In this document: one piece after another, positions 11,766 to 22,900 of the stretch | How positions within the stretch are numbered: position 1 is the first letter of the stretch | How the letters are laid out: every line of letters begins with the position of its first letter | Assembly: GCA_029215795.1 (NCBI GenBank) | Contig: JARDYH010000002.1 | Location: forward strand, 363,284,973-363,348,972 | Direction of reading: 5' to 3' | Source of the DNA: Anniella stebbinsi | Lineage: Eukaryota; Chordata; Lepidosauria; Squamata; Anniellidae | DNA: 64,000 nt | The notes under the pieces: generated by a model | Database searches by the model: none | What the model saw: the letters and a program-made list of their open reading frames with translations, nothing else | What the model was told of the DNA's origin: nothing | Program-made: the position numbers and the translations under genes

Positions 11766-12867
11766 TTCCTCCCTGTAATCTGAGAAGGTTGCAATGGCCC
11801 GTCTAACTGGTCTTCTACAGTATTGTGCATCCCAGAGCTAACCACACTCCCATACCTTCCCTGCTTGCAATAAAATCTGGAGTCAGCTGAACTGGCTTCA
11901 GAATCACAACGTTTTCAAGGGGAGTGGGGGGTGACTGTACCTAAGGAAAGCCCCTGTTTGAGGCTCAGCTATGATGGCCAGGTCTATGGCTTTCGTCCTG
12001 AGATTCATTCTCAGGGTGGCGAGTGAAAGTCTGATAGCTGTCAGTCTCAGCTTACCCACTTTGAATCCTGGGCCCAGAAGTTTTAATGTTAAAATACAGT
12101 TGGGCGCGTGCATCCCATTTCTAAGTGGTGAGCTGTTTCAGGGGTTCCAGCTCTTACCCAGAATTCAACCCTTCCTTAAGAGGCATTGCCTCAAGGCACC
12201 CACACTGGCCGCTCTGCTTACAGAAACCATAAGAGTGGAAGGTTACATAGGGGATGTCGATACAACGGCGCTTTGTAGCTGCTGCGAGGCAGGAATGATA
12301 CATTCAGTTGGCAGGAGGGAGCACAGGCGATCCAGCCTCAAAAAACGCAGCACCAGTGGCCATTCGACTCATCCAGCTCCCCCTGCCCTCTCCCCTGCCT
12401 TACCACGCTTACCTGGACTTACCCTGGACTTGCATCTACCTCCAGCAATGTCCACTGACTTAACCCGAACCAAGGTTAAGTCTCTCGCCACTGACAGACT
12501 GGGAAACAACATGGTGACCTCGGAGCAACGAAAACAATTGTGGCAAAAGGACACTGCGAAAAAGCACAGTTTCGGGGGTAGAAGCTCGATGTGGCTGCGA
12601 GTTGGTTGCTGCGTCATATAAGCGACACAGTACCACTGCACAGGTTCATTGAGGTAAATAGGCCACATAGACACCCTTATGATCAGAATGGTTCATGAAT
12701 CTCTTTGCAATCACAGGCACTGGGCTGCAAGGGACTCCTGAAAGGTCATTCAGACCAATCCCAAAACCATAACAATAAAAAACAATCAAACCACTTATTA
12801 TTCTGAAAAAGAGAATATCACACAAGAGGCCCTCCTCCTCCTCCTTCTATTTGCCTGGGTCTTATCA
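11766..12867. other. Unassigned sequence with a non-genic 216-codon frame
   Basis: A frame at 11971-12621 (+) is long but has no domain, no family likeness and low-complexity Ser/Pro content. Its 3' end contains a GTTGCTGCGTCATATAAG motif shared with the GTCTATA-terminus repeats. Confidence 0.45.
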
Positions 12868-13347
12868 TAGAATCGTAGAATAGTAGAGTTGGAAGGGGCC
12901 TATAAAGCCATGGAGTCCAACCCCCTGCTCAATGCAGGAATCTACCTTAAAGCATCCCTGACAGATGGCTGTCCAGCTGCCTCTTGAAGGCCTCTAGTGT
13001 GGGAGAGCCCTCCACCTCCCTAGGTCATTGGTTCCATTGTTGTACTGCTCTAACAGTCAGGAAGTTTTTCCTGATGTCCAGCCGGAATCTGGCTTCCTGT
13101 AACTTGAGCCCATGATTCCACTTCCTGAACTCTGAGTTGATTGAGAAGAGATCCTGGCCCTCCTCTGTGCGACAACCTTTCAGGTATTTGAAGAGTGCTA
13201 TGATGTCTCCCTTCAATCTTCTCTTCTCCAGGCTAAACATGCCCAGTTCTTTCAGTCTCTCCTCATGGGGTTTTGTTTCCAGGCCCCTGATAATCTTCGT
13301 TGTCCTCCTCTGAACATGCTCCAGCTTGTCTGCATCCTTCTTGAAGG
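12868..13347 (-). mobile_element. CR1 LINE 3' end fragment
   Basis: The minus strand encodes MFSLEKRRLKGDIIALFKYL and LDIRKNFLTVRAVQQWNQ, and ends in ATTCTACGATTCTATG. It is a diverged copy of the 829-1265 fragment. Confidence 0.92.
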
Positions 13348-14354
13348 GTGGTTCATCTGTGGTTTCTCCCCTTTAACACTGGGCCCTTCCTAGGCATCAG
13401 ATGTTTGTCTTTTAAAAATAGGCAGCCCCATGACATCACACAACGTCACCCCAAATACACGTGGGTTTTCAAATGCTGGAGACCTGGCAAATGTAATCCC
13501 AAGAGAAACAGTGATGGTGGATTTGGGGGCTGAGGCCAGGCCAGCTGAGCATGCTCGATTGGCCCTGGTTCCTGAACCTATCATCCACGGTCTACGTAAA
13601 GTGAGGAGATGGCTAATTCTTCTGCCTGCGGCTGGCACCTGAACACCAGCCTCTGCAGCCAAAGAACCTGGCCAGCTTGAGGAAAGCATGCAATGCTTCC
13701 ACACCCTTGAATCCACCTTGGATTTGGTTTTTTGCCAGCTGTCGAAATTAGTGTGGACTGTGGATATATGCAAACAACCGTGCTGCTTTAGGGGTGTTTT
13801 AAACAACACCCACCCTCACACCCACACACCCACACACCCATTGAAACCCTTAAAATCTGAATCTATTATGATGATGTATTTGCGGGGAGAGGCAGCATTC
13901 TATGTCACACATATTTGTTAGATTAGTCCTGAACTGCAGGGCAAATTTCATCTAGTGTTTGCTTGCATTCCTAGGAATAAAAATACCCATCTGTTTTATA
14001 CTAATGCTCGGCTGAAAATGCCTCTCCTCCTAACCCCCAACCCTGCTTTTGTGAAGTCATTCAGCTCCTGTGAAAAGGAGGCATTTGGAGGAAGGTTGGC
14101 GAAGTGCTAATATTTGAGGAGGGAGGGAATGGTTTATCATGAGAGAGCCAAGGCAGCAGGCTGATGGTGGTCTTCATGACAACTAGAATGGCCCAAATGG
14201 GACTGTAACCCTCTATTCTAACGGGGCAGCTGCCATTTGTTTTAAACTAATTTGTGTACGCATAATGGAGGCAGCTGTTGAGCACATTCTGCTACCATTT
14301 TGATTATTCAAACCCCGATCAAGCCAATTGGGGGTTGCTATATGACGTCTGAAC
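13348..14354. other. Unassigned sequence with (CACAC)n-like run
   Basis: A CACACCC-type run lies at 13812-13840. No gene recognised. Confidence 0.45.
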
Positions 14355-14693
14355 CCAGACATTATAATTTGGTTTGGACCACACAACAGCCTACCGTGAT
14401 TTAATTAATCCTCGGGGTGCTGCGACGGATGCTGTCCACCATTGCGACTATGCAAACCCCAGCTGGGTGTTGCCTGGGCTTGTTTTGTCATGCTAACCTG
14501 GGTGGTGGGGTTTGTTGTAAGGTTATGCAAGGGTTGTTTAGTCCTCAAATAAACTCTCTGGTTGGGTTCGCATAACACGACAACAACCCTTGATTGCATT
14601 TTCATAATGGGGGCCGGCAGTTGTTGCAACTCCTTGAAGGTTAATTAACTCATGATGGCTTGCTGTATCATCTGTCCCAGGTTATAGTGTCTG
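14355..14693. repeat. Foldback element around CAGACATTATAA
   Basis: The left arm (CAGACATTATAATTTGG, GTGATTTAATTAATCC) is complementary to the right arm (CCAGGTTATAGTGTCTG, GGTTAATTAACTCATGATGG). The interior also holds CAACAACCC in inverted orientation. Non-autonomous DNA element; borders approximate. Confidence 0.6.
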
Positions 14694-14697
14694 GGGG

Positions 14698-15180
14698 TGC
14701 CTCTAGACAGACACTTTCCATTGCGGTGGCTTCAGAGTGGTGGCAGTTGGATTACATGATACTGCTGCCACTGCAAGCCCATCTAGGGGCAAATCTCCAA
14801 AGCTCCGCACTAAAAAAGTTGGCCATTTAGCCCAACTTTTTTAGGTTTGAGCGACACGATGATGGCTTTTGCCATTTGTCGCTGTTGCTCTGAAGCTTCT
14901 GTGAGGCATGCCCAGTCTATGGCGACCATTGATTGGTTGGCAGGGAAGGGGATGGAACAGCGAGCCATAAGCTCGCTGCACCACCTACGCACCTCCACAG
15001 TCCATCCCCCATTTTACAAAGTTTTAAAAAACTTACCTTTGAGGAGGCACGGGTGCGGCAGCAGTGGCAGCAGCAAGAAAACCTGCTGTGACGCTCCTGC
15101 CGCTGTAGATGGGCGGAAGGAGCGCAAATGCGCATCACACCGCTGGCTGTTGCTGGCACAACACAAAACAGACGCTGTAT
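14698..15180. repeat. GTCTATA-terminus DNA element, copy 3
   Basis: The family core AAAAAAGTTGGCCATTTAGC / CCCAACTTTTTT and GGCGACCATTGATTGGTTGG are present. Left end is CTAGACAGAC; the right border is not clear. Confidence 0.5.
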
Positions 15181-15382
15181 AGAGGAGGGCTGGGTTTGGA
15201 CATCACATTGCAACCCCCACTTCATTGGATCAGGGTTGAATATTCAAAATGGCCACAGAATGTGTCCAGTACGCACTGAAGCAAATTGTGGGTTAATTGG
15301 CCCACGATTCGCAGCCATGACGTACGAATTGGGTCAGTGTGCCCGTGGATGGCAATCTGTCATTACAGAGTGCCATTCCTAC

Positions 15383-16222
15383 TAGGGATGTGTATCGTAT
15401 CATTAACGATACGATAAGGTCGTTATCAGACATCCGATTAACGATAACAATACGATAGAAAAACCTCTGATAAATATCCGATCCGATAATTTTTAGCCCA
15501 ATTATATTGGATTATTGGACTGTCAAATAAATAAACCTATAACTTCTGTATTTTAAAAGTTAGAGGCTTGAAACTTGGTCACTGAGATTTCGTATGTGTA
15601 CGAAATCTGAGATTGATCCCTCCAACCAACCCTAGATTTTATATGAATTTATTGAAGATCGTTTAAGTTCTGACAGGTCAGAATGACAGCTCACCACGTG
15701 CATTCATTCACACCTGTCAAAAAGTTGCAGGATCTTTAAAAATTCATATAAAATTGAGGGTTGGACGGATCAATCTCAAATTTCATACACATGTCTAGTA
15801 CAAGTTGCTACACATATGTGCCGAATTTCAGATCACTTCCTCCACCCCTGTATTTTATATGAATTTTTGAAAGATCATGCTACTTTTTACCTGTCAGAAC
15901 TTAAACGTTCTTTAATAAATTCATATAAAATCGAGGGTTGGAGGGATTGATCTCAAATTTCATACACATACTTAGGCATACCCCATAAGCATTGTGACCA
16001 AGTTTCAAGCCTGTAACTTTGAAAATACAGAAGTTATAGGCATTTTTTCTAAAAAAATCCAGCTCTATAGGGCACAATGGGGCTGCAAATTAAATATCGG
16101 ATTTCCGATAATTATCATGAAGACGATACGATTAACCTACAGTAGTATCGGAGATTATAATTTTTTTGGTCTGAAATTCCGATAACGATAAAATATGATA
16201 TTCTTGGGAGTGCACATCCCAA
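15383..16222. mobile_element. 840-bp hAT-like element with long internal inverted repeats
   Basis: The ends are TAGGGATGTGTATCG and GTGCACATCCCAA. Flanks ATTCCTAC and ATCCCTAC form an 8-bp target duplication with one change. Inside, two blocks such as GAGATTGATCCCTCCAACC and GGTTGGAGGGATTGATCTC stand in opposite orientation. A/T-rich body rich in ATACGATA; no transposase. Confidence 0.88.
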
Positions 16223-16483
16223 ATCCCTACTGGGCCATATGCTGTTTGCAATGAAAAGCACTCCTCAGCTGCAGGTTACTGAGGTGGTAGCAAAGCTTTG
16301 GTATGTAAAGGGAGAGACAGCAATCCTCTTCTGATCCATCTCTTTCATGGCAACGTACAGCCCCATATAGCCATTTCACCCAGACCCTGAAGATCACAAA
16401 AGTCTTCAGAGATCATTTTGGCTGAACACTGAAAGTGATGACAATCACGGGGCTGAATAGTTCAGCCCAACGATATCGAAAAG

Positions 16484-16613
16484 CAGCCTTCTCCAACCTG
16501 GTGCTATCTAGATGTGTTGGACTGCAACTCCCATCATTCTCAGCCAGCATGGATGGGGATGCTGGAAGCTGCAGCTGGACACATCTGGAGGGTACCAGGT
16601 TTGGGGAAGGCTG
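16484..16613. mobile_element. 130-bp palindromic MITE (CAGCCTTC...GAAGGCTG)
   Basis: CAGCCTTCTCCAACCTGG faces CCAGGTTTGGGGAAGGCTG, with GTTGGACTGCAACTCCCATC between. Fragments of the same family occur at 7466, 19090, 32226, 37450, 41840 and 54835. This family is abundant in squamate DNA (from memory). Confidence 0.85.
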
Positions 16614-17383
16614 TCTGTCCCGATTTAAAGTTTTTTATTAATTTCAAACAAAGATAAAACACAAACAATACAACATACAACGTTAAGATGGACTTCCGAA
16701 TTTCTCCAACTTACAAAAATATCTACAGTTTCTTTTACGCTTTATCACAACAAAGATATAAAAAATAATAATAATAAAACAAGAATGGTGAGTGAATTCC
16801 CTGACTTCCCTATCTTATCAATTGTTTTTCTTCCAATTTAATCGCTGAATCCACTTGCAAATATATCCCGTTGACACGTAAGCAAGGCCGACCCTAGACC
16901 AGGTGGAGCTGTAGGCAAGGAGGGTCCTGGAAGTTCCCTCTGTCTTGTTCAGTTTCTGAGTACCTTATTTTTGTATTTCTGAGTACCTGTTGCATTTGCA
17001 GCCCATTTCACCTCTTTGAGGCAACATTTGCAGGCATGATTTATCCTGGCCATATAAGGTAAGACATTTCCATGCGGATGGCACATGACAGGTCATCCGC
17101 CCCTGAAGCCGGCCCTGCAAATAGGATGGGGGATTTCCACTCTTCACACGGAGGAAAGGGGAATGTGGGGGAGGGGATCCACCCCCCCTTGCCTGCCTTA
17201 TCACACTGCACCTCACCGCTTGAGCATTCCCTGCCCACCGACCCACCCCCTGGCTCCAAAACTAGAAATGAGGGGGCTTCAACTTATCACTGGGTTTCAT
17301 TCTCCTTCACTGCACATTCCTCTTCATGCAAAGAGGAGAACCCTCACCCTTACTTTATATGTAAGTGGAGCATATGCAATGGA
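16614..17383. other. Unassigned sequence
   Basis: An A-rich stretch at 16640-16790 with AATAATAATAATAA resembles a LINE tail in antisense, but no family can be named. Confidence 0.4.
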
Positions 17384-17703
17384 TAGGGTGACCCTATGGA
17401 AAGGAGGACAGGGCTCCTGTGTCTTCAACAGTTGTATAGAAAAGGGAATTTCAGCAGGCGTCATTTGTACGCAGGCAGCACCTGGTGAAATTCCCTTTTC
17501 ATCCCAACAGTTAAAGCTGCAGGAGCTCTGCCCTCTTTTGTATCTGGTCGCTCTAGTATAGCTCCTGTAGCTTCAACTGTTGTGATGTAGAAGGGATTTC
17601 ACCAGGTGCTGCATGCGTACAAATGACACCTGCTGAAATTCTCTTTTCTCTACAACTGTTAAAGATACAGGGGCCCTGTCCTCCTTTCCATAGGGTCACC
17701 CTA
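17384..17703 (+). mobile_element. 320-bp double-foldback hAT-like element, copy 2
   Basis: Subfamily with inner CTATGGAAAGGAGGACAGGG. Flanks GCAATGGA and GCATTGGA are an 8-bp target duplication with one change. Confidence 0.95.
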
Positions 17704-19089
17704 GCATTGGAGAACACAAACACGCATGGCTGCTCCATCATGTCTGGTTTGGCCCTCAGAGACTACTGGCCCATTTGGCCCAGGACAGACCACCCATACT
17801 GGCATCAGTCCTCCAAGGTCTCAGGTGAAGAGAGCGCCCTTTCCCAGCCTGGTCATCTGTGGTCCAGGTAAAGGATTACAGGTGAGAAAGATGGGAACGG
17901 GCTGCTCCAGCTGCTGTTTTGGCCACGGCCGCTTCACCCATGCTGCTTCCTCCCCAGCACTGGAAAGCGCAGCACGGGCGAGTCTTCAGCCTGAGATGGC
18001 ACGCAGCGCGCAGACTGAGATGTACGGCACACTGAGAGGAAACACTCCTCCCATCGCCGCCTGCAGACTCGCCGTTATCTCTGATCTCAGCTTGGAAGTA
18101 ACGGCAGGGATTTCTCTGGAGGGGATTCCTCCAGGACTTGGGGCTTGGCTGTGTACCAGCTGGGAAACCTCTACAGGACAGGTGAGGCCTGCAGGCCGGG
18201 AAGTCACCACCCTTGCTTTAGCTGGAGATATCAGCGATGGAACCTGGGGCCTTCTGCACGCAAAACAAGTGCATTGCCATTGAGCGATGGCCCTTTCGAC
18301 GAGTCAGTGGGCTTTCCCGCATCTTTCAGTTCACTTGCTGTCAACTTCAATATGAGCCCCGAATGGCAGGCATGGTGGGTGGCCTGATGCACGGGCCCCC
18401 ACGTTCAGGCTGTGGTAATTCCACCTGGGAGGTGTCTGCGTCTTTCCAGCCCTGAGATCCCCACATGTGTTTTCCCTGAGCTTGGCTCGTATCCCTTTCC
18501 ATGGGTCTCGCCATGACAAAGCTGAGTGCTTTCTCCTTGGCATAAACCCCTTTCCCTGCTTCGAAACCACTGTTGTTGTTTTTTGGGGGGGGGGTATTTA
18601 AAAACAATGGGGAAGGCGCTGGAGAGATCCTTCCAAATCCCGGGCGATTTCTCCTGCTGTAAGCATCTCCTTTGAAGAAGGATTAGCCTCTTTTTCTCTG
18701 ATCCAAATTTTCAGAGAAGAAACAAGCGCCAGAATTTATTTGTTTCATTGCACTGGAATTAGTGCAGGAAGGCAGAGGAAGCAATTCTGAGAAAGGAGGG
18801 GGATGCTTGGCTGCTGGCATACGTACACCTTATCTGGCCAGACAGGGTCACCACCCCAAATCCCGCCCTCTTCTGCCTCCAGGAATTTGGTCTCCAGCAG
18901 CAACACAGATAAAAGGCCCACAGTCCTGCTTCTCCCTTGATAACATTAGCACTGTAAGTGACTCTACGGTCCAGATCCTTCCCTGTTCAGAGCACCCCTT
19001 CTCTTTCCTTTGGGCTTGTCGATAGTTCACCTCGCTGCAGCTCAAATCTGCATACAGCTGGTGTGCAGCACCCTCAGCTGACCGTCTGT
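17704..19089. other. Unassigned sequence, G/C-richer
   Basis: Long overlapping frames on both strands (for example 17726-18283) show no domain or flanking splice structure that could be defended. Confidence 0.4.
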
Positions 19090-19160
19090 TCATGCCTTCC
19101 CCAACCTGGTGCCCTCCAGATGTGTTGGATTGCAACTCCCATTATTCCCAGCCAGCATGG
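19090..19160. repeat. Fragment of the CAGCCTTC palindromic MITE family
   Basis: CCTTCCCCAACCTGGTGCCC and CAGATGTGTTGGATTGCAAC are the family's left half. Confidence 0.8.
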
Positions 19161-19179
19161 CCATGGAATGATGATGGAA

Positions 19180-19475
19180 GATGGCGCCTGGGCCCGACTC
19201 CTGCCCTTTGCCCGGGTGGACGGCGACCAATCAGAGGTCATCTTCTGCCCAGGAATGCCCCCGACAAGACGCCGGAGCAAAGGGTTGATGGCGGATACAC
19301 TGTATCCGCCTTGCTCCAGTGAAATTTTTTTAGGTAAATCCCTGACTTTTTAAATGTGGAACTTTGCAGGACAGCCCCACAGTGGCTTCGAAGTGGCTGC
19401 TGCGTTGTAGAATTGACGCAGCACTACTGCATAGCCGCCTTGGGGCTTCCAGAGTGTATAGACAGCCCCTTTCTG
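19180..19475. repeat. GTCTATA-terminus DNA element, copy 4
   Basis: It contains GGCGACCAATCAGAGGTCAT, AAATCCCTGACTTTTT, GCTGCTGCGTTG and ends GTGTATAGACAGCCCC, the complement of GGGGCTGTCTATAC at 20567. Confidence 0.65.
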
Positions 19476-20235
19476 TCTGCCCGATTCTTTCTTGAATCCT
19501 CTGACCCCCTTCCTGCCAGCCTTACTCCAGTGTAGAGTAATGCTCTGGCAACAATTTAATCTCGATTCTGATCTTGGCTATTACTTTGTCTGATGCTGTG
19601 GACCCCACCACCCCTGATACTACTGATTCTTCAGTGGGACAGCCCCATTCTTGGCTAATCTTAACATGCCAAGATTGCCAACTGACCAGAAAAAGTGGCC
19701 TGATTTGCTTCTGTGTCCTATAACAGCGGAGTGTGTTGCAGAAACCAGCAAGGGAAGCTTATCATGGCACGGAGATACCATAAGCACTTCAGCACCTGGT
19801 TAAGTCCTGCAGATCTCTCTGCTATTCTTGGCACAGGAGCAGGGATTGGCAAAAGTTGGCAACCTTATCTAACACTTGGTTGTCTGTTGGGGTTGATTTC
19901 TCCCTTCCTTTCCCTGCCACATTGGCAAGTGTTTGGCTTGCCGGTTAGCCCCAACTTGCCATTTTTAAAGCAGAGAAAAGGACAGCAATGCAAATCTCAG
20001 GAGAGAAATCGGATATAAAAATGCACCAAATATAGTCAATTCAAACAGAAAACATCACCTGATAGTGAAGAGTGAGAGGGAAGGCAAGGTGCCAGCCCTC
20101 TGCATTTTTTAAAAAGGCATGTTTCACTGATGGGAGTGTGTGGGCGCACCATTTTCACTTCCTGCTCATCAGCGCCATTCACTAGCGCTCAAGGCAATCA
20201 CAGCATAAAGTACTGAGAAATCATGCTTGATTTGA
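19476..20235. other. Unassigned sequence
   Basis: No feature recognised. Confidence 0.4.
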
Positions 20236-20345
20236 TATGGAACAATGGTTCCCCTCTATTTGGCACTGGTTAGGCCTCATCTTGAATATTGCATCCAGTT
20301 CTGGGCACCACACTTCAAGAAGGATGCAGACAAACTGGAGCGTGT
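20236..20345 (+). mobile_element. CR1 LINE reverse transcriptase fragment
   Basis: The plus strand reads [24 protein letters not shown] sequence (TGGGCACCACACTTCAAGAA), a CR1 ORF2 block just upstream of the SLEKRR block seen in other copies. Frame is broken at the left. Confidence 0.8.
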
Positions 20346-20566
20346 TTCCTCCTTCTGCCTTGGTAGCTCACCCTGGAGATATTTGTTGGAAAGATTGGTT
20401 TCAAATATTTCTATACACACGTAAATAAAACAACAACGGGAGGCCGGCCGCAATGCCCAGCAGGATCGGGCAAATGTTGAAGTCCACCCAAGCTGACAAT
20501 GCTTGGCTTTGCCAAAAACCATTGTTCGTCCATTTTTCCTTCTGTTTACAGTTCTACCGGGGGCTG

Positions 20567-21000
20567 TCTATACATGATGGAAGCCCCGGGGCGGATGCGT
20601 GGTGGCTCGGGGTTGATTATATGATGAAGAAGCCACCGCGCAGGCATCCCAGGGCTTCCCCCTGAAGCTCTGAAGCAAAAAAGATGGGGATGTACTTAAA
20701 CTGTTTGTTCTGGAGCGCAGCGAGGACGGCTCATCGCTGTTGGTCACTGCTGCTCTGGGGTCACATTGGAGGCGTGAGTGGGCAGATGTTGACCCCTGGT
20801 TGGGTGTCATCCACCTGGGCAGGGGGGAGGGGGCAAGCCAGCAAGCCAAATGGCCTCTGGAATGCCTCTACGCTGCCTCCATGGGGAGAAGAGTCTCCCT
20901 TTTGCTGGGGGGGGGGGAATTCTCCCTTTCTTTGGCTTCAAGCCCCGCGAGGTAAGGGGGGAAAGCCAGGGAGGGACGGGCAGTGGAGGAGGCAGCTCCC
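20567..21000. repeat. GTCTATA-terminus DNA element, copy 5
   Basis: It begins GGGGCTGTCTATACATGATG. The family body includes GGTGGCTCGGGG, TATATGATGAAG and TTGGTCACTGCTG. Right border unclear. Confidence 0.6.
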
Positions 21001-21571
21001 TCCCTCCCAAGATCCATATAAACCCCGTGTTTGCTCCTTTGAATGGGGATAATGGGGCGCAACCCTGCAGGAGTGAAAGCACGGGGGTTTCGGGGAATGC
21101 GGTACCAACTTGGCGCCATGAAGATACCCCCCAGGTGGCAGGTAAGCTGCTCATCAGAGGTGCAGTTGCTCACCTTCATTTCCCCAGCACCCCTTTAGGT
21201 AGGCAGATCATATGAAAAGGAGGACAGGACTCATGTAACTTTAACTGTTGTAGAGAAAAGGCAATTTCAGCCAGTGTCATTTGTATGCAATTAGTTCCTG
21301 GTGAAATTCCCTCTTCATCACAACAGTTAAAGGTGCAGGCACTATACTAGAGTGACTAGGGTGACCAGATTTTGGGAACCAAAATCCCGGTCACCCCCAT
21401 GCCACCCTACCCACCCAAAACAACCCCCCCACCGCGCGCGCGCCTGCTCGCCTCATGCCGCCCGGCTGCCCGCACCGGCCGCCTCGCGCTGCCCGGCCGC
21501 CCGCCTCGCAGCTGCCCATGCAGGTAAGTGGGGGGGCCCTCCTCCTCCCGCCTCGCGCTCCTTACTTGCAG

Positions 21572-21673
21572 GGGCGTCCGCTTCCCTCCGGTGCTCAAAT
21601 CTACTGAGGGACAGGCCGCAAAGCCTGTCTCTCAGTAGATTTGAGCACCGGAGGGAAGCGGACACCCATGCAG
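21572..21673. repeat. Palindromic cassette 1 inside the GC-rich element
   Basis: Arms TCCGCTTCCCTCCGGTGC and its complement surround GCTCAAATCTACTGAG... Left border TTACTTGCAG, right border CATGCAG followed by GTAAGTG. Confidence 0.85.
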
Positions 21674-21721
21674 GTAAGTGGGGGGGGCTCCTCCTCCCGC
21701 CTCACACTCCTTACCTGCAAG

Positions 21722-21893
21722 GGGTGTCCGCTTCCCTCCGGTGCTCAAATCTACTGAGAGACAGGCTTTGCGGCCTGTCCCTCAGTAGAGCGCCGGGTGA
21801 TGATGTCATCACCTGGCGTGCCACTCTGGAGCAGGCCGTGAAACCCGCTCGCAGTAGCAGCCGGCGCTGGTTGGGAGCGGACATCCCTGCAAG
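21722..21893. repeat. Cassette 2 inside the GC-rich element
   Basis: It joins one arm of cassette 1 (TCCGCTTCCCTCCGGTGC) to one arm of cassette 3 (TTGGGAGCGGACATCCCTG) around GGTGATGATGTCATCACC. Right border CTGCAAG followed by GTAAGC. Confidence 0.8.
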
Positions 21894-21949
21894 GTAAGCG
21901 CGCAACGCGCCCCCTCCACCCTGCCCCCTGCTCCCTGCTTACCTTGCAG

Positions 21950-22046
21950 GGACGTCCGCTCCCGACCGGCGCACCACTCTGGAGCAGGCCGCGAAGCCCG
22001 CTCGCAGTAGCAGCCAGCGCCGGTCGGGAGCGGACGTCCCTGCAAG
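21950..22046. repeat. Cassette 3 inside the GC-rich element
   Basis: GGACGTCCGCTCCCGACCGG and its complement form the ends. Left border TTACCTTGCAG, right border CTGCAAG followed by GTAAGC; the same borders read in the other direction. Confidence 0.85.
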
Positions 22047-22102
22047 GTAAGCAGGGAGCAGGGGGCAGGGTGGAGGGGGCGCGTTGCGCGCTTACCTTGC
22101 AG

Positions 22103-22270
22103 GGACGTCCGCTCCCGACCGGTGCTGGCTGCTACTGCGAGCGGGCTTCGCGGCCTGCTCCAGAGTGGCGCGCCAGGTGATGTCATCACCTGGCGCGCCA
22201 CTCTGGAACAGGCCGCGAAGCCCGCTCACAGTAGCAGCCAATGCCGGTCGGGAGCGGACGTCCCTGCAAG
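22103..22270. repeat. Cassette 4, near-perfect 168-bp palindrome
   Basis: Two 84-bp arms meet at GGTGATGTCATCACC (about 22177-22190). The borders are TTACCTTGCAG and CTGCAAG/GTAAGT on both strands. A few changes (for example CAATGCCGG against CCGGTGCTG) separate the arms. Confidence 0.88.
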
Positions 22271-22320
22271 GTAAGTGCGCCGCGCGCCCCCCTCACCCCC
22301 GCTCCCTGCTTACCTTGCAG

Positions 22321-22369
22321 GGACGTCCGCTCCCGACCGGCGCCAGACGGGAGCGGATGTCCCTGCAAG
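22321..22369. repeat. Cassette 5, 49 bp
   Basis: The shortest cassette: GGACGTCCGCTCCCG faces CGGGAGCGGATGTCC across CCGGCGCCAGA, with the same splice-like borders. Confidence 0.82.
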
Positions 22370-22900
22370 GTAAGCGTGCCGTGCGCCCCCCTCCCCCTCC
22401 CCCCTGCCCCCCTGCCCCCTGCTTACCTTGCAGGGACGTCCGTTGCCGTCTAGCGACAGCTAGAACAAGCCCCGGATGGCGCAGGGGAAGAGGCCAGAAC
22501 GACGCGTACCTGGAAGTGCGGGCGCGTGTCGTTCCGGCCGCCTCCCCTGCGCCATCCGGGGCTTGTTCTTGGCCAGCGCAGTAGCGCCGGCTAAGAACAA
22601 GACATAGATGGCACAGGTGAGGCCCAATTTTCTGGACTTTGGGGGATATTCTGAAATTTCCCCCCGGATTCAAATTTGGCCCCCTTATTCCGGACTTGTC
22701 CAGCGGGATCCGGACGTCTGGTCACCCTAAGAGTGACCATATACAAAAGAAGGCAGGGCCCCTGCAACTTTAACTGTTGTGATGAAGAGGGAATTTCACC
22801 AGGGACTCATTGCATACAAATGACACTTGCTGAAATTCCCTTTTCTCTACAACTGTTAAAGTTACATGAGCCCTGACCTGGATTTTATCTGGTCAGCCTA

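Larger units (their letters stand above)
21357..22729. mobile_element. 1373-bp GC-rich hAT-like element with repeated palindromic cassettes
   Basis: The ends are TAGGGTGACCAGA and TCTGGTCACCCTA (perfect TIR). AGAGTGAC occurs exactly on both sides (21349-21356 and 22730-22737), an 8-bp hAT-type target duplication. The interior is CpG-rich and made of inverted repeats; no transposase can be read. Long frames on both strands (for example 22084-22584 plus, 21809-22201 minus) are products of the repetition and are not believed to be genes. Confidence 0.92.
21200..22900 (-). mobile_element. 320-bp double-foldback element, copy 3, split by a larger insertion
   Basis: The outer parts are 21200-21356 and 22738-22900. 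Together they make one element interrupted after AGAGTGAC. The left end is of the TATGAAAAGGAGGAC subfamily and the right end of the GATTTTATCTGG subfamily, so this copy is a terminal hybrid. Confidence 0.88.

Noticed and set aside
11971..12621. 216-codon open frame on plus
   Set aside because: No domain, no family likeness, low-complexity Ser/Pro/Leu content and a repeat motif at its 3' end. A single long frame by chance is expected in this much sequence.
17726..18283. 185-codon plus frame as a host exon
   Set aside because: No splice-bounded conserved block, no domain, and the opposite strand is also open for part of it.
22084..22584. 166-codon plus frame and 130-codon minus frame in the GC-rich element
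   Set aside because: Both strands stay open because the DNA is a series of inverted repeats with few A/T bases. The two proteins are near copies of each other's repeats (GRPCKV, RPLPTG), an artefact of palindromes.
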